Origin: Arthrobacter sp. zg-Y844
GTDB lineage: Bacteria > Actinomycetota > Actinomycetes > Actinomycetales > Micrococcaceae
Assembly: GCF_024385465.1 (NCBI RefSeq)
Contig: NZ_JANFLS010000001.1
Location: forward strand, 744,001-808,000
Length of the DNA: 64,000 bases
Reading direction: 5' to 3'
Of the stretch, positions 16,782 through 24,904 are shown one piece after another. Under the pieces are notes generated by a model. The model worked only from the letters and a program-made list of their open reading frames with translations, was not told the DNA's origin and searched no databases. The stretch's first letter is position 1. Each line of letters starts with the position of its first letter. The position numbers were made by a program, and so were the translations under genes.

Positions 16782-18047
16782 ATGAGCACTGTTTCCCTGC
16801 CTCCGGAAATCGAAGACCTCCGCCTGCGCACCCGCGAGTTCATCCGCGGCACGGTAATGCCCGCAGAACCGCGGCCGGGCGCCGTCGTTCCGGAGGCGCT
16901 GCTGGAGGAACTGCGTGCCGCCGCGAAGGCCGCCGGGGTCTTCGCCCCGCACGCACCGCGCGAGTACGGCGGGCAGGGGGTGCCGCTGGCGTACTGGTCC
17001 CCCGTCTTCCAGGAGGCCGGCTATTCGCTGATCGGCCCCTCGGTACTGAACTGCATGGCCCCGGATGAGGGGAATATGCACATGCTGCACCTGATCGGCA
17101 GCGAGGAGCAGAAGCGCCGCTACCTCGCCCCGCTGGTCTCCGGCGAGGCCCGCTCCTGCTTCGGCATGACCGAGCCGCACCCGGGCGCCGGATCGGACCC
17201 CGCCGCCCTGCGCAGCAGCGCCGCGAAGGTGGACGGCGGTTGGCTGATCAACGGGCACAAGCGCTTCACCAGCGGCGCCAACAACGCCACGTTCTGCATT
17301 GCCATGGTGCGCACCGACGCGGTGGACGGTGCGCCCGCCGGTGCCACCATGCTCCTGGTGGACATGGACGCCCCCGGAGTGCGGATCGGCGAGCAGCTGC
17401 ACACCATGGACCGGGCGATCGGCGGCGGGCATCCGCACGTGCACTTCGAGGACGTGTTTGTTCCGGACGCCGCCGTGCTTGGCGCACCCGGGGAAGGCTT
17501 CCGGTACGCCCAGGTCCGGCTCGGTCCGGCCCGGCTGACCCACTGCATGCGCTGGCTCGGCCTGGCCCGGCGGTCCCTGGACATCGCGTTGGACCGCACC
17601 AACCGGCGGGAGATCTTCGGCTCGGTGATGAACGAACTCGGCCTGGCCCAGGAAATGATCGCGCAGTCCGTCATCGATATTGAGACTTCCGACGCCATCA
17701 TCACCAAGACCGCCGCCCTGCTGGAAACCGATGCCAAGGCGGGTTCGGCGCTGTCCTCGGTGGCCAAGGCCCATACCTCGGAGGCGGTGTACCGGGTGAT
17801 CGACCGGAGCCTGCAGCTGTGCGGGGGCGACGGCGTCACCGACCGGCTGCCGCTGGCCTCCTACCTCAACGAGGTCCGCGCCTTCCGCATCTATGACGGC
17901 TCCAACGAGACGCACAAGTGGGCCATTGCCCGCCGCGCTTCCGCCGGCCGCCGCCGGGAAACGGAGCGCGGCGCTCAGGATCTTGCCGATGTGTCCCGCC
18001 CGGCGTCCGCGGACGACGCCGGATTCCCCGCCGAAGCGAAAGCCTGA
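16782..18047 (+). CDS. Acyl-CoA dehydrogenase of the ACAD10/11 (LvaC-like) type
   Basis: 421 residues with the acyl-CoA dehydrogenase fold: FGMTEPHPGAGSDPAALRS, GHKRFTSGANNATFCIAMVRTD, LQLCGGDGVTDRLPLASYLNEVRAF. At the catalytic-base position near residue 370 the sequence reads RIYDGSNETHK, an Asp where ordinary enzymes have Glu. ACAD10/11 and LvaC also use Asp, in line with removing a 4-phosphate from phospho-hydroxyacyl-CoA rather than simple dehydrogenation. The C-terminus has a low-complexity tail of about 35 residues. The kinase gene begins five bases after its stop. Confidence 0.88.
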   Translation: MSTVSLPPEIEDLRLRTREFIRGTVMPAEPRPGAVVPEALLEELRAAAKAAGVFAPHAPREYGGQGVPLAYWSPVFQEAGYSLIGPSVLNCMAPDEGNMHMLHLIGSEEQKRRYLAPLVSGEARSCFGMTEPHPGAGSDPAALRSSAAKVDGGWLINGHKRFTSGANNATFCIAMVRTDAVDGAPAGATMLLVDMDAPGVRIGEQLHTMDRAIGGGHPHVHFEDVFVPDAAVLGAPGEGFRYAQVRLGPARLTHCMRWLGLARRSLDIALDRTNRREIFGSVMNELGLAQEMIAQSVIDIETSDAIITKTAALLETDAKAGSALSSVAKAHTSEAVYRVIDRSLQLCGGDGVTDRLPLASYLNEVRAFRIYDGSNETHKWAIARRASAGRRRETERGAQDLADVSRPASADDAGFPAEAKA

Positions 18048-18052
18048 ACCCC

Positions 18053-19150
18053 ATGCACACCATTGCCGACGGCACCGAAGTTGTAGCCACCCGTTCCCAG
18101 GCCGAGGCCTTGGCCTCCCCTCCGCTGCTGATCCTGGATGAAGTGACGGCGTTCTTCGACGCACACGGACTGGGTTCGGGGCCGCTGTCCTGGGCGCAGA
18201 TCGGGGACGGGCAGTCCAACATCACCTACCGGATCCGGCGCGGGAATGATGACTTTGTGCTGCGGCGCGGCCCCCGCCCGCCGCTGCCCCGCTCCACGCA
18301 TGACATGGTCCGCGAAGCCCGGATCCAGCAGCTGCTGCGCGTGCAGGGTGTGCCGGTGCCGGAAATCCTGGCCCTCTGCGAAGACGAGTCGGTGCTCGGG
18401 GTGCCGTTCTACGTGATGGGCTTCCTCGACGGACTGGTCATCACCAACACCATCCCGACCGCGCTGTCCGCCATGGAGGACCGCCGGGCCACCAGCGCCG
18501 CCGTCGTCGACGCCCTGGTCCGCATCCATTCCGTGGATGTCAGCAGCGGGGACCTGGCCTCCTTCGGCAAGCCGGAGGGGTACCTGCAGCGGCAGGTGGC
18601 GCGGTTCTCCGGGCTGTGGGAGGTCAACACCATGCGCAACCTTCCCGAGGTGGCCCGGATCGGCAGCTGGCTGGCGGACAACGTGCCGGACAGCCAGGCC
18701 GCCTCGGTGCTGCACGGAGATTACCGGCCCGGGAACCTGATGTTCGCCCCGCAGTCCCCCGCCCGGGTGATTGCCGTCCTGGACTGGGAAATGTCCGCCA
18801 TCGGCGATCCGCTGGCCGATCTGGGCTACCTCACCGCCACCTACTCCGAGCCGGGCAGCGTCGCTACGCCGCTGGAGCTCACCGGAGTGACCCGCAACCC
18901 GGGCTATTACACCCGGGAGGACGTCATTGAGGCGTACCGGCAGCGGATGGACCTGGATCTGGCCGCGCTGCCCTGGTACCAGGCCCTGGCCCTGTGGAAG
19001 GCATCGATCTTCTGCGAGGCCATTTATACCCGCTGGCTCAAGGGCGAGCGCCCCAATGACCGGATATTCGCCCCGTCACTGGAGGCCGGCGTGCCGCAGC
19101 TGCTGCGGTCCGCCGCCGGGTTCGCCGGGCTGGCACCGGCGCCGCTGTAA
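18053..19150 (+). CDS. APH-type phosphotransferase (ACAD11 kinase-domain/LvaA-like)
   Basis: 365 residues of the aminoglycoside-phosphotransferase/choline-kinase fold. The nucleotide loop starts at IGDGQSNITYRI, the lysine is in FVLRRGP, the Brenner catalytic loop is VLHGDYRPGNLMF (about residue 220), and the metal-binding VLDWEMSAIGDPLADLGYL is at about 243. In human ACAD10/11 this domain is fused to an acyl-CoA dehydrogenase and phosphorylates 4-hydroxyacyl-CoA; in Pseudomonas LvaA does so for levulinate. Here it is a separate protein next to its dehydrogenase partner. The longer open frame upstream overlaps the dehydrogenase gene and is not used. Confidence 0.9.
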   Translation: MHTIADGTEVVATRSQAEALASPPLLILDEVTAFFDAHGLGSGPLSWAQIGDGQSNITYRIRRGNDDFVLRRGPRPPLPRSTHDMVREARIQQLLRVQGVPVPEILALCEDESVLGVPFYVMGFLDGLVITNTIPTALSAMEDRRATSAAVVDALVRIHSVDVSSGDLASFGKPEGYLQRQVARFSGLWEVNTMRNLPEVARIGSWLADNVPDSQAASVLHGDYRPGNLMFAPQSPARVIAVLDWEMSAIGDPLADLGYLTATYSEPGSVATPLELTGVTRNPGYYTREDVIEAYRQRMDLDLAALPWYQALALWKASIFCEAIYTRWLKGERPNDRIFAPSLEAGVPQLLRSAAGFAGLAPAPL

Positions 19151-19199
19151 CTCCCGGCGGCGCTGTAGCTTCCGCGCCGCTGTAGCTTCCGCGCCGGAG

Positions 19200-20237
19200 T
19201 TACGGCACGACGACGGCGCGGCCGATCAGCTGGTTGTTCTTCAGCTTCTCGTAGGCCGCCGGGGCCTCGTCCAGGCTGAAGACCTCGGTATGCACGTTGA
19301 TGCCTTCGCCCCGGGCCAGGTCCAGCACCTCGAACAGCTCCGACCGCGAACCCCAGTACGGGGCACGGATGGAGGTTTCCCAGGCGGCTGTGGCAGCCAG
19401 GCCCACCGACACGGTGCCCGAGCCGACCCCCACCAGCACCTGGTCGCCCTGCGATCCCACCATCGCCTGGCCCAGGTCCAGGGTGGCCTGGTTGGTCACG
19501 AAGTCAAAGACGGCGTCCACTCCCCTGCCGCCGGTCAGGTCCCGGACCAGGTCCGCTGCGCCCGGCTCGGACGGGAAGGTGTAGTGCGCGCCAACGTCGG
19601 TGGCGAGGTTCAGTTTCGCCTCGTCGATGTCCAGCGCCACCACGGTGGCTGCGGTCATGGCGCGCAGGATCTGTACGGCCACGTGCCCCAGCCCGCCCAC
19701 TCCGATGACGACGGCGGTGGCACCGGAGGGCAGCTTCTCCAGGGAGCCTTTGATCGCGTGGTACGGGGTGAGCCCGGCGTCGGTCAGGGACACATTCTGC
19801 ACCGGATCCAGGTCCCCGAGGGGAAGCAGATGGCGTGGGCTGTCCACAATCAGGTATTCGGCCATGGCCCCGGGTGCGCCGAGCCCGGGCGGGACAATGC
19901 CGAACTTCGCGGCGTTGCGGCAGTAGTTCTCCCGGCCGCTGGAGCACTCGTAGCAAATCCCGCAGCCCCACGGCCCGTAGACGGCCATGGACGTGCCCTC
20001 CTCGATGTACTGCACGCCGTCGCCCACCCGGTCCACCACGCCGGCACCCTCGTGCCCCAGCGTCAGGGGCAGACCGTAGATGTACTCCTCCTCCGGGAGG
20101 CTCATGATGAATTCGTCCGAGTGGCAGACCCCGGCGGCGGTGACCTTCAGGCGGACCTGCCCGGGGCCGGGTTCGGGGGTATCAATCTCCACCACTTCGG
20201 GCGGCTGGCCGATGGCGCGGTATTGAAGGGCCTTCAT
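19200..20237 (-). CDS. Zinc-dependent alcohol dehydrogenase
   Basis: 345 residues of the medium-chain dehydrogenase family. Catalytic zinc ligands: Cys in AAGVCHSDEF, and His-Glu in LGHEGAG. Structural zinc cysteines: CGICYECSSGRENYC. The NAD site is VIGVGGLGHVAVQILRA. The likely reaction is NAD-dependent oxidation of a primary or secondary alcohol. The start at MKALQYR follows AGGAG. It is transcribed toward the kinase gene. It may belong functionally to alcohol or hydroxyacid oxidation, but position alone does not prove it. Confidence 0.9.
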   Translation of the reverse strand: MKALQYRAIGQPPEVVEIDTPEPGPGQVRLKVTAAGVCHSDEFIMSLPEEEYIYGLPLTLGHEGAGVVDRVGDGVQYIEEGTSMAVYGPWGCGICYECSSGRENYCRNAAKFGIVPPGLGAPGAMAEYLIVDSPRHLLPLGDLDPVQNVSLTDAGLTPYHAIKGSLEKLPSGATAVVIGVGGLGHVAVQILRAMTAATVVALDIDEAKLNLATDVGAHYTFPSEPGAADLVRDLTGGRGVDAVFDFVTNQATLDLGQAMVGSQGDQVLVGVGSGTVSVGLAATAAWETSIRAPYWGSRSELFEVLDLARGEGINVHTEVFSLDEAPAAYEKLKNNQLIGRAVVVP

Positions 20238-20351
20238 GGCATACTCCTGCTCTCCGCACCGGCAGCGGCGCGATGGATGGATTTTGCACTTCAATCGTTG
20301 CACCGCGTTCCCGGTTCCACAGCCCCTCCGGCGGCAGGTACCGTGTGGGCC

Positions 20352-20858
20352 ATGAAGAATCTTCCGCTGTCACTCACGATTGCCGCTGCCGTCGGCGGTT
20401 TTACCCTGTCACGGCCGGCCGACTGGTCCCCGGGACTGCGCCGCGCCTATGTTCTTGTACCGGGCGCAGCCGTGGGCGCCATCGGCGTCGTGGCCCTCAG
20501 CAGGGGCATGCGAAAAGGGACGGAGCTGGCCGCCGCCGGAACGGTTGACCTCGTCACCCCGTTCACGGTCGGGGCCGGGGGTGATTCCGCAACCACCCCT
20601 TCCTACGTGCGTGCAGCCGGGCCCCAGACGCGGATGCCGGGAATTGCGCTGACGGGTCTGGCTGTGCTGATGGGCGCAGCCGTCAGCGGAATCACGGCAC
20701 TGAGCCTCGTACTGGATGAGGCTGTCGAAGCGTGGCTGGTCCGACGCCGAGTGGCCCGGCCCCGTCCCGTCATGGCAATGGCAGCGGTGCTCTATTCCCT
20801 GGTCATGGACCAGGTGATGGACTCGAAGGACGCCAAGGTTTCGAAGCCCCGTCAGTAG
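20352..20858 (+). CDS. Small integral membrane protein, unknown
   Basis: 168 residues that I do not recognise. There are helices at about residues 5-20, 30-50 and 98-120, with polar linkers (SRGMRKGTELAAAGTVDL) between. A segment near the end, LVLDEAVEAWLVRRRVARPR, looks amphipathic. Its 3' end overlaps the convergent gene by seven bases. The ribosome site is weak. Confidence 0.6.
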   Translation: MKNLPLSLTIAAAVGGFTLSRPADWSPGLRRAYVLVPGAAVGAIGVVALSRGMRKGTELAAAGTVDLVTPFTVGAGGDSATTPSYVRAAGPQTRMPGIALTGLAVLMGAAVSGITALSLVLDEAVEAWLVRRRVARPRPVMAMAAVLYSLVMDQVMDSKDAKVSKPRQ

Positions 20859-21274
20859 AGCCGCCGCACCGCCTCCGCGATGACCGGATAGGCCCCCGTG
20901 ACGTAGGCGGGGCCGTCGAAGTGGGGTATACCTCCCACCTCATCGATCTTTTCGTTCAGCCGCCGCCACAGGGCTTCATCCGAGGTGATCCCTGCAGGCC
21001 GGGCCAGGAACCAGACGTATCCGCGCGGGACAGGCGGAACGCCGACCAGCGCCAGATAGTCATTGGTCATTTGGTAGACCCATTCCTCGTCCTCGGGGGC
21101 AAACAGCTCCTGGGTGGGCAGGGTTTCATAGAGTGTGCCGGGATGGCGGTAGGTGTGCTGCGCCCTCGCCGCCCATCCCATCATGAGGAACCAGCCCGTG
21201 AACGGCAGCTGGGTATGGGCGTCCGGCCGCGCTTCCGGCGGCAGGATCCGAACCTCATTCCAACTGCCGGCCAT
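20852..21274 (-). CDS. Conserved-looking hypothetical protein downstream of MFS carrier
   Basis: About 140 residues, soluble, with no signal peptide. Recognisable features are WNEVRILPPEARPDAH and aromatic-rich stretches GWFLMMGWAARAQHTY and EEWVYQMTNDYLALVG. It ends in an Arg-rich AEAVRRLY. It follows the MFS carrier and its small subunit on the same strand, 35 bases after the small subunit stop, so it is probably co-transcribed. The start is uncertain between 21274 and 21286. Function unknown. Confidence 0.6.
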   Translation of the reverse strand: MAGSWNEVRILPPEARPDAHTQLPFTGWFLMMGWAARAQHTYRHPGTLYETLPTQELFAPEDEEWVYQMTNDYLALVGVPPVPRGYVWFLARPAGITSDEALWRRLNEKIDEVGGIPHFDGPAYVTGAYPVIAEAVRRLY

Positions 21275-21309
21275 GTCCTGCCCCATACCCGTGATCCGCG
21301 GTACCTCGG

Positions 21310-21411
21310 TCAGCCGAAGAGCGCCGCGGCCCGGGTCAGGGTCTGGAACACCCCGTAGGCCAGGGGGACCCCCACCAGCAGCCAGCTCACCGTCAACTTT
21401 GCCTTGGTCAT
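21310..21411 (-). CDS. MFS transporter small subunit (33 aa)
   Basis: A 33-codon gene starting inside the stop of the carrier gene (TGATG). Its product runs MTKAKLTVSWLLVGVPLAYG and ends FQTLTRAAALFG: one membrane helix, with the W-L-x-V-G-x-P-x-x-x-G pattern and the LxxAAALF end that I associate with the small companion peptides of oxalate/formate-type MFS carriers. The overlap, strand and composition support a real gene. The peptide probably packs against the carrier in the membrane. Confidence 0.75.
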   Translation of the reverse strand: MTKAKLTVSWLLVGVPLAYGVFQTLTRAAALFG

Positions 21412-22817
21412 CAGCGTTCTCCGTCCTGGGTGGCGGTCTGGGCCGGGGCCGCCGGCTCGGATTTCGCGGGTTCATGGTAGCGGGACGCAACCGGCGTCAC
21501 CAGCAGGTTGGCGATGAAGCCAACCACCAGCAGTCCCACCATGGTCAGCAGCGCCGGATAGTACGCCGCCGCGGTCAGCTCCCCCGGGGTGCCCTGGGCA
21601 TCCAGGAAGGAGTTGACGATCAGCGGACCGGCAATGCCGGCAGCGGACCAGGCCGTGAGGAGCCGGCCATGGATGGCACCGACCTGGAACGTGCCGAAGA
21701 GGTCCCGCAGGTAGGCGGGAACCGTGGCAAACCCGCCGCCGTAGAAGGACAGGATCACGAACGCCAGGGCCACGTAGAGGATGGTGGACGTGTCTCCGAA
21801 GAAGGACAGCAGGGCGTACAGGACAGCTCCGGCACCGAGGTAGATCATGTAGATGCGCTTGCGGCCGATCAGGTCGGAGGTGGCGGACCAGACAAAGCGC
21901 CCGCCCATGTTGCCGATCGAGAGCAGGCCGACAAAACCGCCGGCGACGGCGGCCGTCACCAGCGAGGCGCCGTCGGGCTGGCGGAAGAAGTCCTGGATCA
22001 TGGGCGCTGCCTGTTCCAGGATGCCGATGCCTGCGGTGACGTTGCAGAAGAGCACAATCCAGACCAGCCAGAACTGTCGGGTCTTGATGGCGTTGGCGGC
22101 CGAGACGTGGTTGGTGGTGACCAGGGACTTGGAGGCGACGGTGGAGGGGTCAAAGCCCTCGGGCTTCCAGTCCGCTGCCGGCACCCGGATGCTCCAGGCG
22201 CCGTAGAGCATGTACACCAGGTAGAGGGCGCCCAGGGTGAGGAACAGCTTGCCCACGGCGTCGCCGCTGGCCACCCATCCGGGGGTGCCGGATTCAGGGT
22301 CAAAGAAGGTGAGCAGTGCCGAGGAGAGCGGGCTGGCGATCAGCGCACCGCCGCCGAAGCCCATGATGGCCATGCCCGTGGCGAGGCCGGGCCGGTCGGG
22401 GAACCATTTGATCAGGGTGGAGACCGGGGAAATGTAGCCAATGCCCAGGCCGATGCCGCCGATGAAGCCGTAGCCGAGGTACAGCAGCCAGAGCTGCCCG
22501 GTGAAGATGCCCAAGGCACCAATGAGGAAGCCGCTTACCCAGAACATGGCCGAAACGAACATGGCCTTGCGGGGTCCGTTGGCATCCACCCAAGTGCCCA
22601 TCACGGCGGCGGAGAGCCCGAGCATCACGATGGCGATGGAGAAGATGATGCCGATCTGGGTGAGGCTGGCGCCGAAGTATTCCACGAGCGCCGTCTTGTA
22701 GACGCTGGTGGCGTAGACCTGTCCGATGCACAGGTGTACGGCCAGCGCAGCCGGCGGAATCAGCCATCGATTGAACCCGGGCGGGGCGATTGTGCGGTCG
22801 CGGTCCAGCCAGCTCAT
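21411..22817 (-). CDS. OFA-family MFS transporter
   Basis: 468 residues with 12 hydrophobic helices. The oxalate:formate-antiporter (OFA) subfamily is suggested by the N-terminus RWLIPPAALAVHLCIGQVYATSVY, by GLGIGYISPVSTLIKWFPDRPGLATGMAIMGFGGGALI, and by GGRFVWSATSDLIGRKRIY. It would exchange small carboxylates across the cytoplasmic membrane; the substrate is not shown. The start at MSWLDRD follows AAGGGAG. The stop overlaps the small-subunit start. Confidence 0.9.
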   Translation of the reverse strand: MSWLDRDRTIAPPGFNRWLIPPAALAVHLCIGQVYATSVYKTALVEYFGASLTQIGIIFSIAIVMLGLSAAVMGTWVDANGPRKAMFVSAMFWVSGFLIGALGIFTGQLWLLYLGYGFIGGIGLGIGYISPVSTLIKWFPDRPGLATGMAIMGFGGGALIASPLSSALLTFFDPESGTPGWVASGDAVGKLFLTLGALYLVYMLYGAWSIRVPAADWKPEGFDPSTVASKSLVTTNHVSAANAIKTRQFWLVWIVLFCNVTAGIGILEQAAPMIQDFFRQPDGASLVTAAVAGGFVGLLSIGNMGGRFVWSATSDLIGRKRIYMIYLGAGAVLYALLSFFGDTSTILYVALAFVILSFYGGGFATVPAYLRDLFGTFQVGAIHGRLLTAWSAAGIAGPLIVNSFLDAQGTPGELTAAAYYPALLTMVGLLVVGFIANLLVTPVASRYHEPAKSEPAAPAQTATQDGER

Positions 22818-22973
22818 ACAGACTCCCTTATCTCGCGCCGATCCTGTCTGCACTCAACGATGCCCGGTGTGAGCTGGGTTACATGGATTCGACACGCTGA
22901 GTACCACTAGCGCAGCAAAACATACCGCGCAACCTACTCATCGGTAACTAATTTCGAAAAAGCCTTGCTTTGT

Positions 22974-22985
22974 TACCCGCGGGTA
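22974..22985. promoter_or_regulatory. Perfect 12-bp palindrome in divergent promoter region
   Basis: TACCCGCGGGTA sits in the 317-base gap between the MFS operon and the divergent Gly-Ala-repeat gene, in a stretch more AT-rich than its surroundings. It could be an operator for either direction. The rest of the gap (22818-23134) holds no gene that I can see. Confidence 0.4.
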
Positions 22986-23134
22986 GCTTAGATGTAACAG
23001 ACATCACACTGGTCTTGGCTGATTACGTCTCAACGTAGCGACGGGCCCGGTCACCTTGCATCCGCGGAGGCTGCGTCCTTGCCGCTCGCCGCTTAGTCAG
23101 TCTCGAATCGTAAGAAGCAGAAGAAGGATATTCA

Positions 23135-24772
23135 ATGACGAGTTCCACGTCCGGGCGCGCCTCCAGCCGCCCACACACACTTTTAACCGTACTTTTGGCG
23201 TTGTTCCTGGTCCTCCTCCTCGCCTTCTTCGTGCTCTTTACGGGCAAGGTTGCCAGCGGCGCAACGGAGCTGAGCGACGGCGCCGAGCGCGCCTCCACCG
23301 GCGCAGGAGACCTGAAGGCCGGCGCCGAGAAGGCGCAGACCGGCGCCAAGGACCTCTCGGAAGGTACCGAAAAGGTTGACGCGGGCGCCAACACCCTGGC
23401 CAAGGGCATCGGCTCCGCCAAGGCCGGCGTGACCACCCTCAAGGAAGGCGCCACCACGCTGGATGAAGGAGCCGTCAAGCTCCTCACCGGCGCCGAGGCC
23501 GCCAACGAAGGTGCCAACAAGCTTGCTGCCGGTGCCACCAACGCCCGTACGGGTGCGGGCACGCTGACCGCCGGCGCCTACAGCGCTGCCGACGGCGCCA
23601 ACACGCTGGCTGCCGGTGCGACGACGGCGCGTGAGGGCTCCGACAGGCTGGCCACCGGTGCGAACGATCTGCACACGGGGATGGAGCCGCTGGTGAGCGG
23701 GTCTCAGCTCCTCGCTGACAAGTCCAAAGAGGCCGTAGCCGGCATCGGACAGCTCGCTCCCGGTGCGGAGAGTGTCAACGGCGGAGCTCTCAAGATGTGG
23801 AACGCTATCCACGCGACTCCGGGCAAGGACGGGAATACCGCGTACACGAACATTCGTAATGACCTGGTTTCCTACCAGCCCGGTGCAACGTCCAAGGGTG
23901 TCGAACAGCTCCGCGGGCTCGCCAAGCTGTACGCTCTTGACCCAATTGCAAGCGGAGCCTTTACTCAGGCAGCTGACAAACTCGAAGGACTCGAATGGCT
24001 GGTAGCGGGTCTCGATAACGGAATCACGGGCTATGACCCCGCCGTCGACGGCCCTACACCGTACCACCTGACCGCTAACGGAACCCCCCAGGTCGATGCG
24101 CAAGGCCTGTTGTACGGCACCGGAGCCGTCTCCGCCGGGCTGACGGAACTCAACACCAAGGCTCCCGCACTCTCTGAAGGCGCTCAGACCGCAGCTAATG
24201 GGGTCAAGACGGCCTATGACGGTGCCGGAACGCTTTCCGGAGGTGCCGCCGAGCTGAACACCGGCCTGAAGACCCTCGAGACCGGCGCGTACACGCTGGC
24301 CGAAGGCAACGGCAAGCTCGCCACCGGCGCAGGAACCCTCGCCACCGGCCTGGACACCCTGGAAACCGGCGCTTACACGCTGGCCGACGGCAACTACAAG
24401 ATCTACGACGGCACCATCAGCCTCTCCGACGGCACCAGCCGCCTGGTCACCGGCACCGAGTCCCTGGACGAGGGTGTTGTGAAGCTCGACGACGGCGGCA
24501 AGACGCTGACCGCTGGCACGAGCGACCTGAAGGATGGCGCGAAGAAGCTGGCCGACGGCAACACCGAACTGGCCGAAGGCAGCAAGACCCTGGCAGACGG
24601 CAACGGCAAGATCTCCGAAGGTGCAGACACCATGCGGGCCAGCACCACGGCGCTGACCCCGGGCGAAATCTTCACCTCCCCGAAGATCCTGGCCGTACTC
24701 ATCCCGCTGCTCCTGCTGCTGGTTCCGATCGGCATGCTGATCGCCGGCACCCGCCGCGGCAACCAGCACTAA
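23135..24772 (+). CDS. YhgE/Pip-like Gly-Ala heptad repeat membrane protein
   Basis: 545 residues. An N-terminal helix (about 16-37) and a C-terminal helix (about 515-537) enclose a large extracytoplasmic region. Residues 45-205 and 340-510 are heptads of the form x-x-G-A-x-x-L (for example KLAAGATNARTGAGTLTAGA), the pattern of the linker of YhgE/phage-infection-protein and some RND-type exporters. A non-repetitive insert of about 130 residues (WNAIHATPGKDGNTAYTNIR onward) splits the two arrays. It lacks the multi-helix ABC-2-like domain of YhgE, so it looks like a stalk anchored at both ends. The upstream 317-base gap carries its promoter. Confidence 0.85.
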   Translation: MTSSTSGRASSRPHTLLTVLLALFLVLLLAFFVLFTGKVASGATELSDGAERASTGAGDLKAGAEKAQTGAKDLSEGTEKVDAGANTLAKGIGSAKAGVTTLKEGATTLDEGAVKLLTGAEAANEGANKLAAGATNARTGAGTLTAGAYSAADGANTLAAGATTAREGSDRLATGANDLHTGMEPLVSGSQLLADKSKEAVAGIGQLAPGAESVNGGALKMWNAIHATPGKDGNTAYTNIRNDLVSYQPGATSKGVEQLRGLAKLYALDPIASGAFTQAADKLEGLEWLVAGLDNGITGYDPAVDGPTPYHLTANGTPQVDAQGLLYGTGAVSAGLTELNTKAPALSEGAQTAANGVKTAYDGAGTLSGGAAELNTGLKTLETGAYTLAEGNGKLATGAGTLATGLDTLETGAYTLADGNYKIYDGTISLSDGTSRLVTGTESLDEGVVKLDDGGKTLTAGTSDLKDGAKKLADGNTELAEGSKTLADGNGKISEGADTMRASTTALTPGEIFTSPKILAVLIPLLLLLVPIGMLIAGTRRGNQH

Positions 24773-24822
24773 GGTCCGGGCAGCACACAGTTAGGCAGCA
24801 CCGCATCACCTCGCATCACTGA

Positions 24823-24862
24823 GAAAAGGGCAGGTACCGCAGCCGCGGCACCTGCCCTTTTC
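24823..24862. terminator. Bidirectional rho-independent terminator
   Basis: A perfect 13-bp stem (GAAAAGGGCAGGT / ACCTGCCCTTTTC) with an inner partly paired GC segment lies between the repeat-protein gene and the convergent IclR gene. T runs follow the stem in both directions. Confidence 0.85.
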
Positions 24863-24904
24863 CATGCCCGGGAAGGCTGCCCGAAAAGGCTCCCGGGAAA
24901 TGTC

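Noticed and set aside
16707-18164. Minus-strand frame of 485 codons opposite the ACAD10/11-like gene
   Set aside because: His/Gly/Arg-rich, no domain; the plus-strand operon is well supported.
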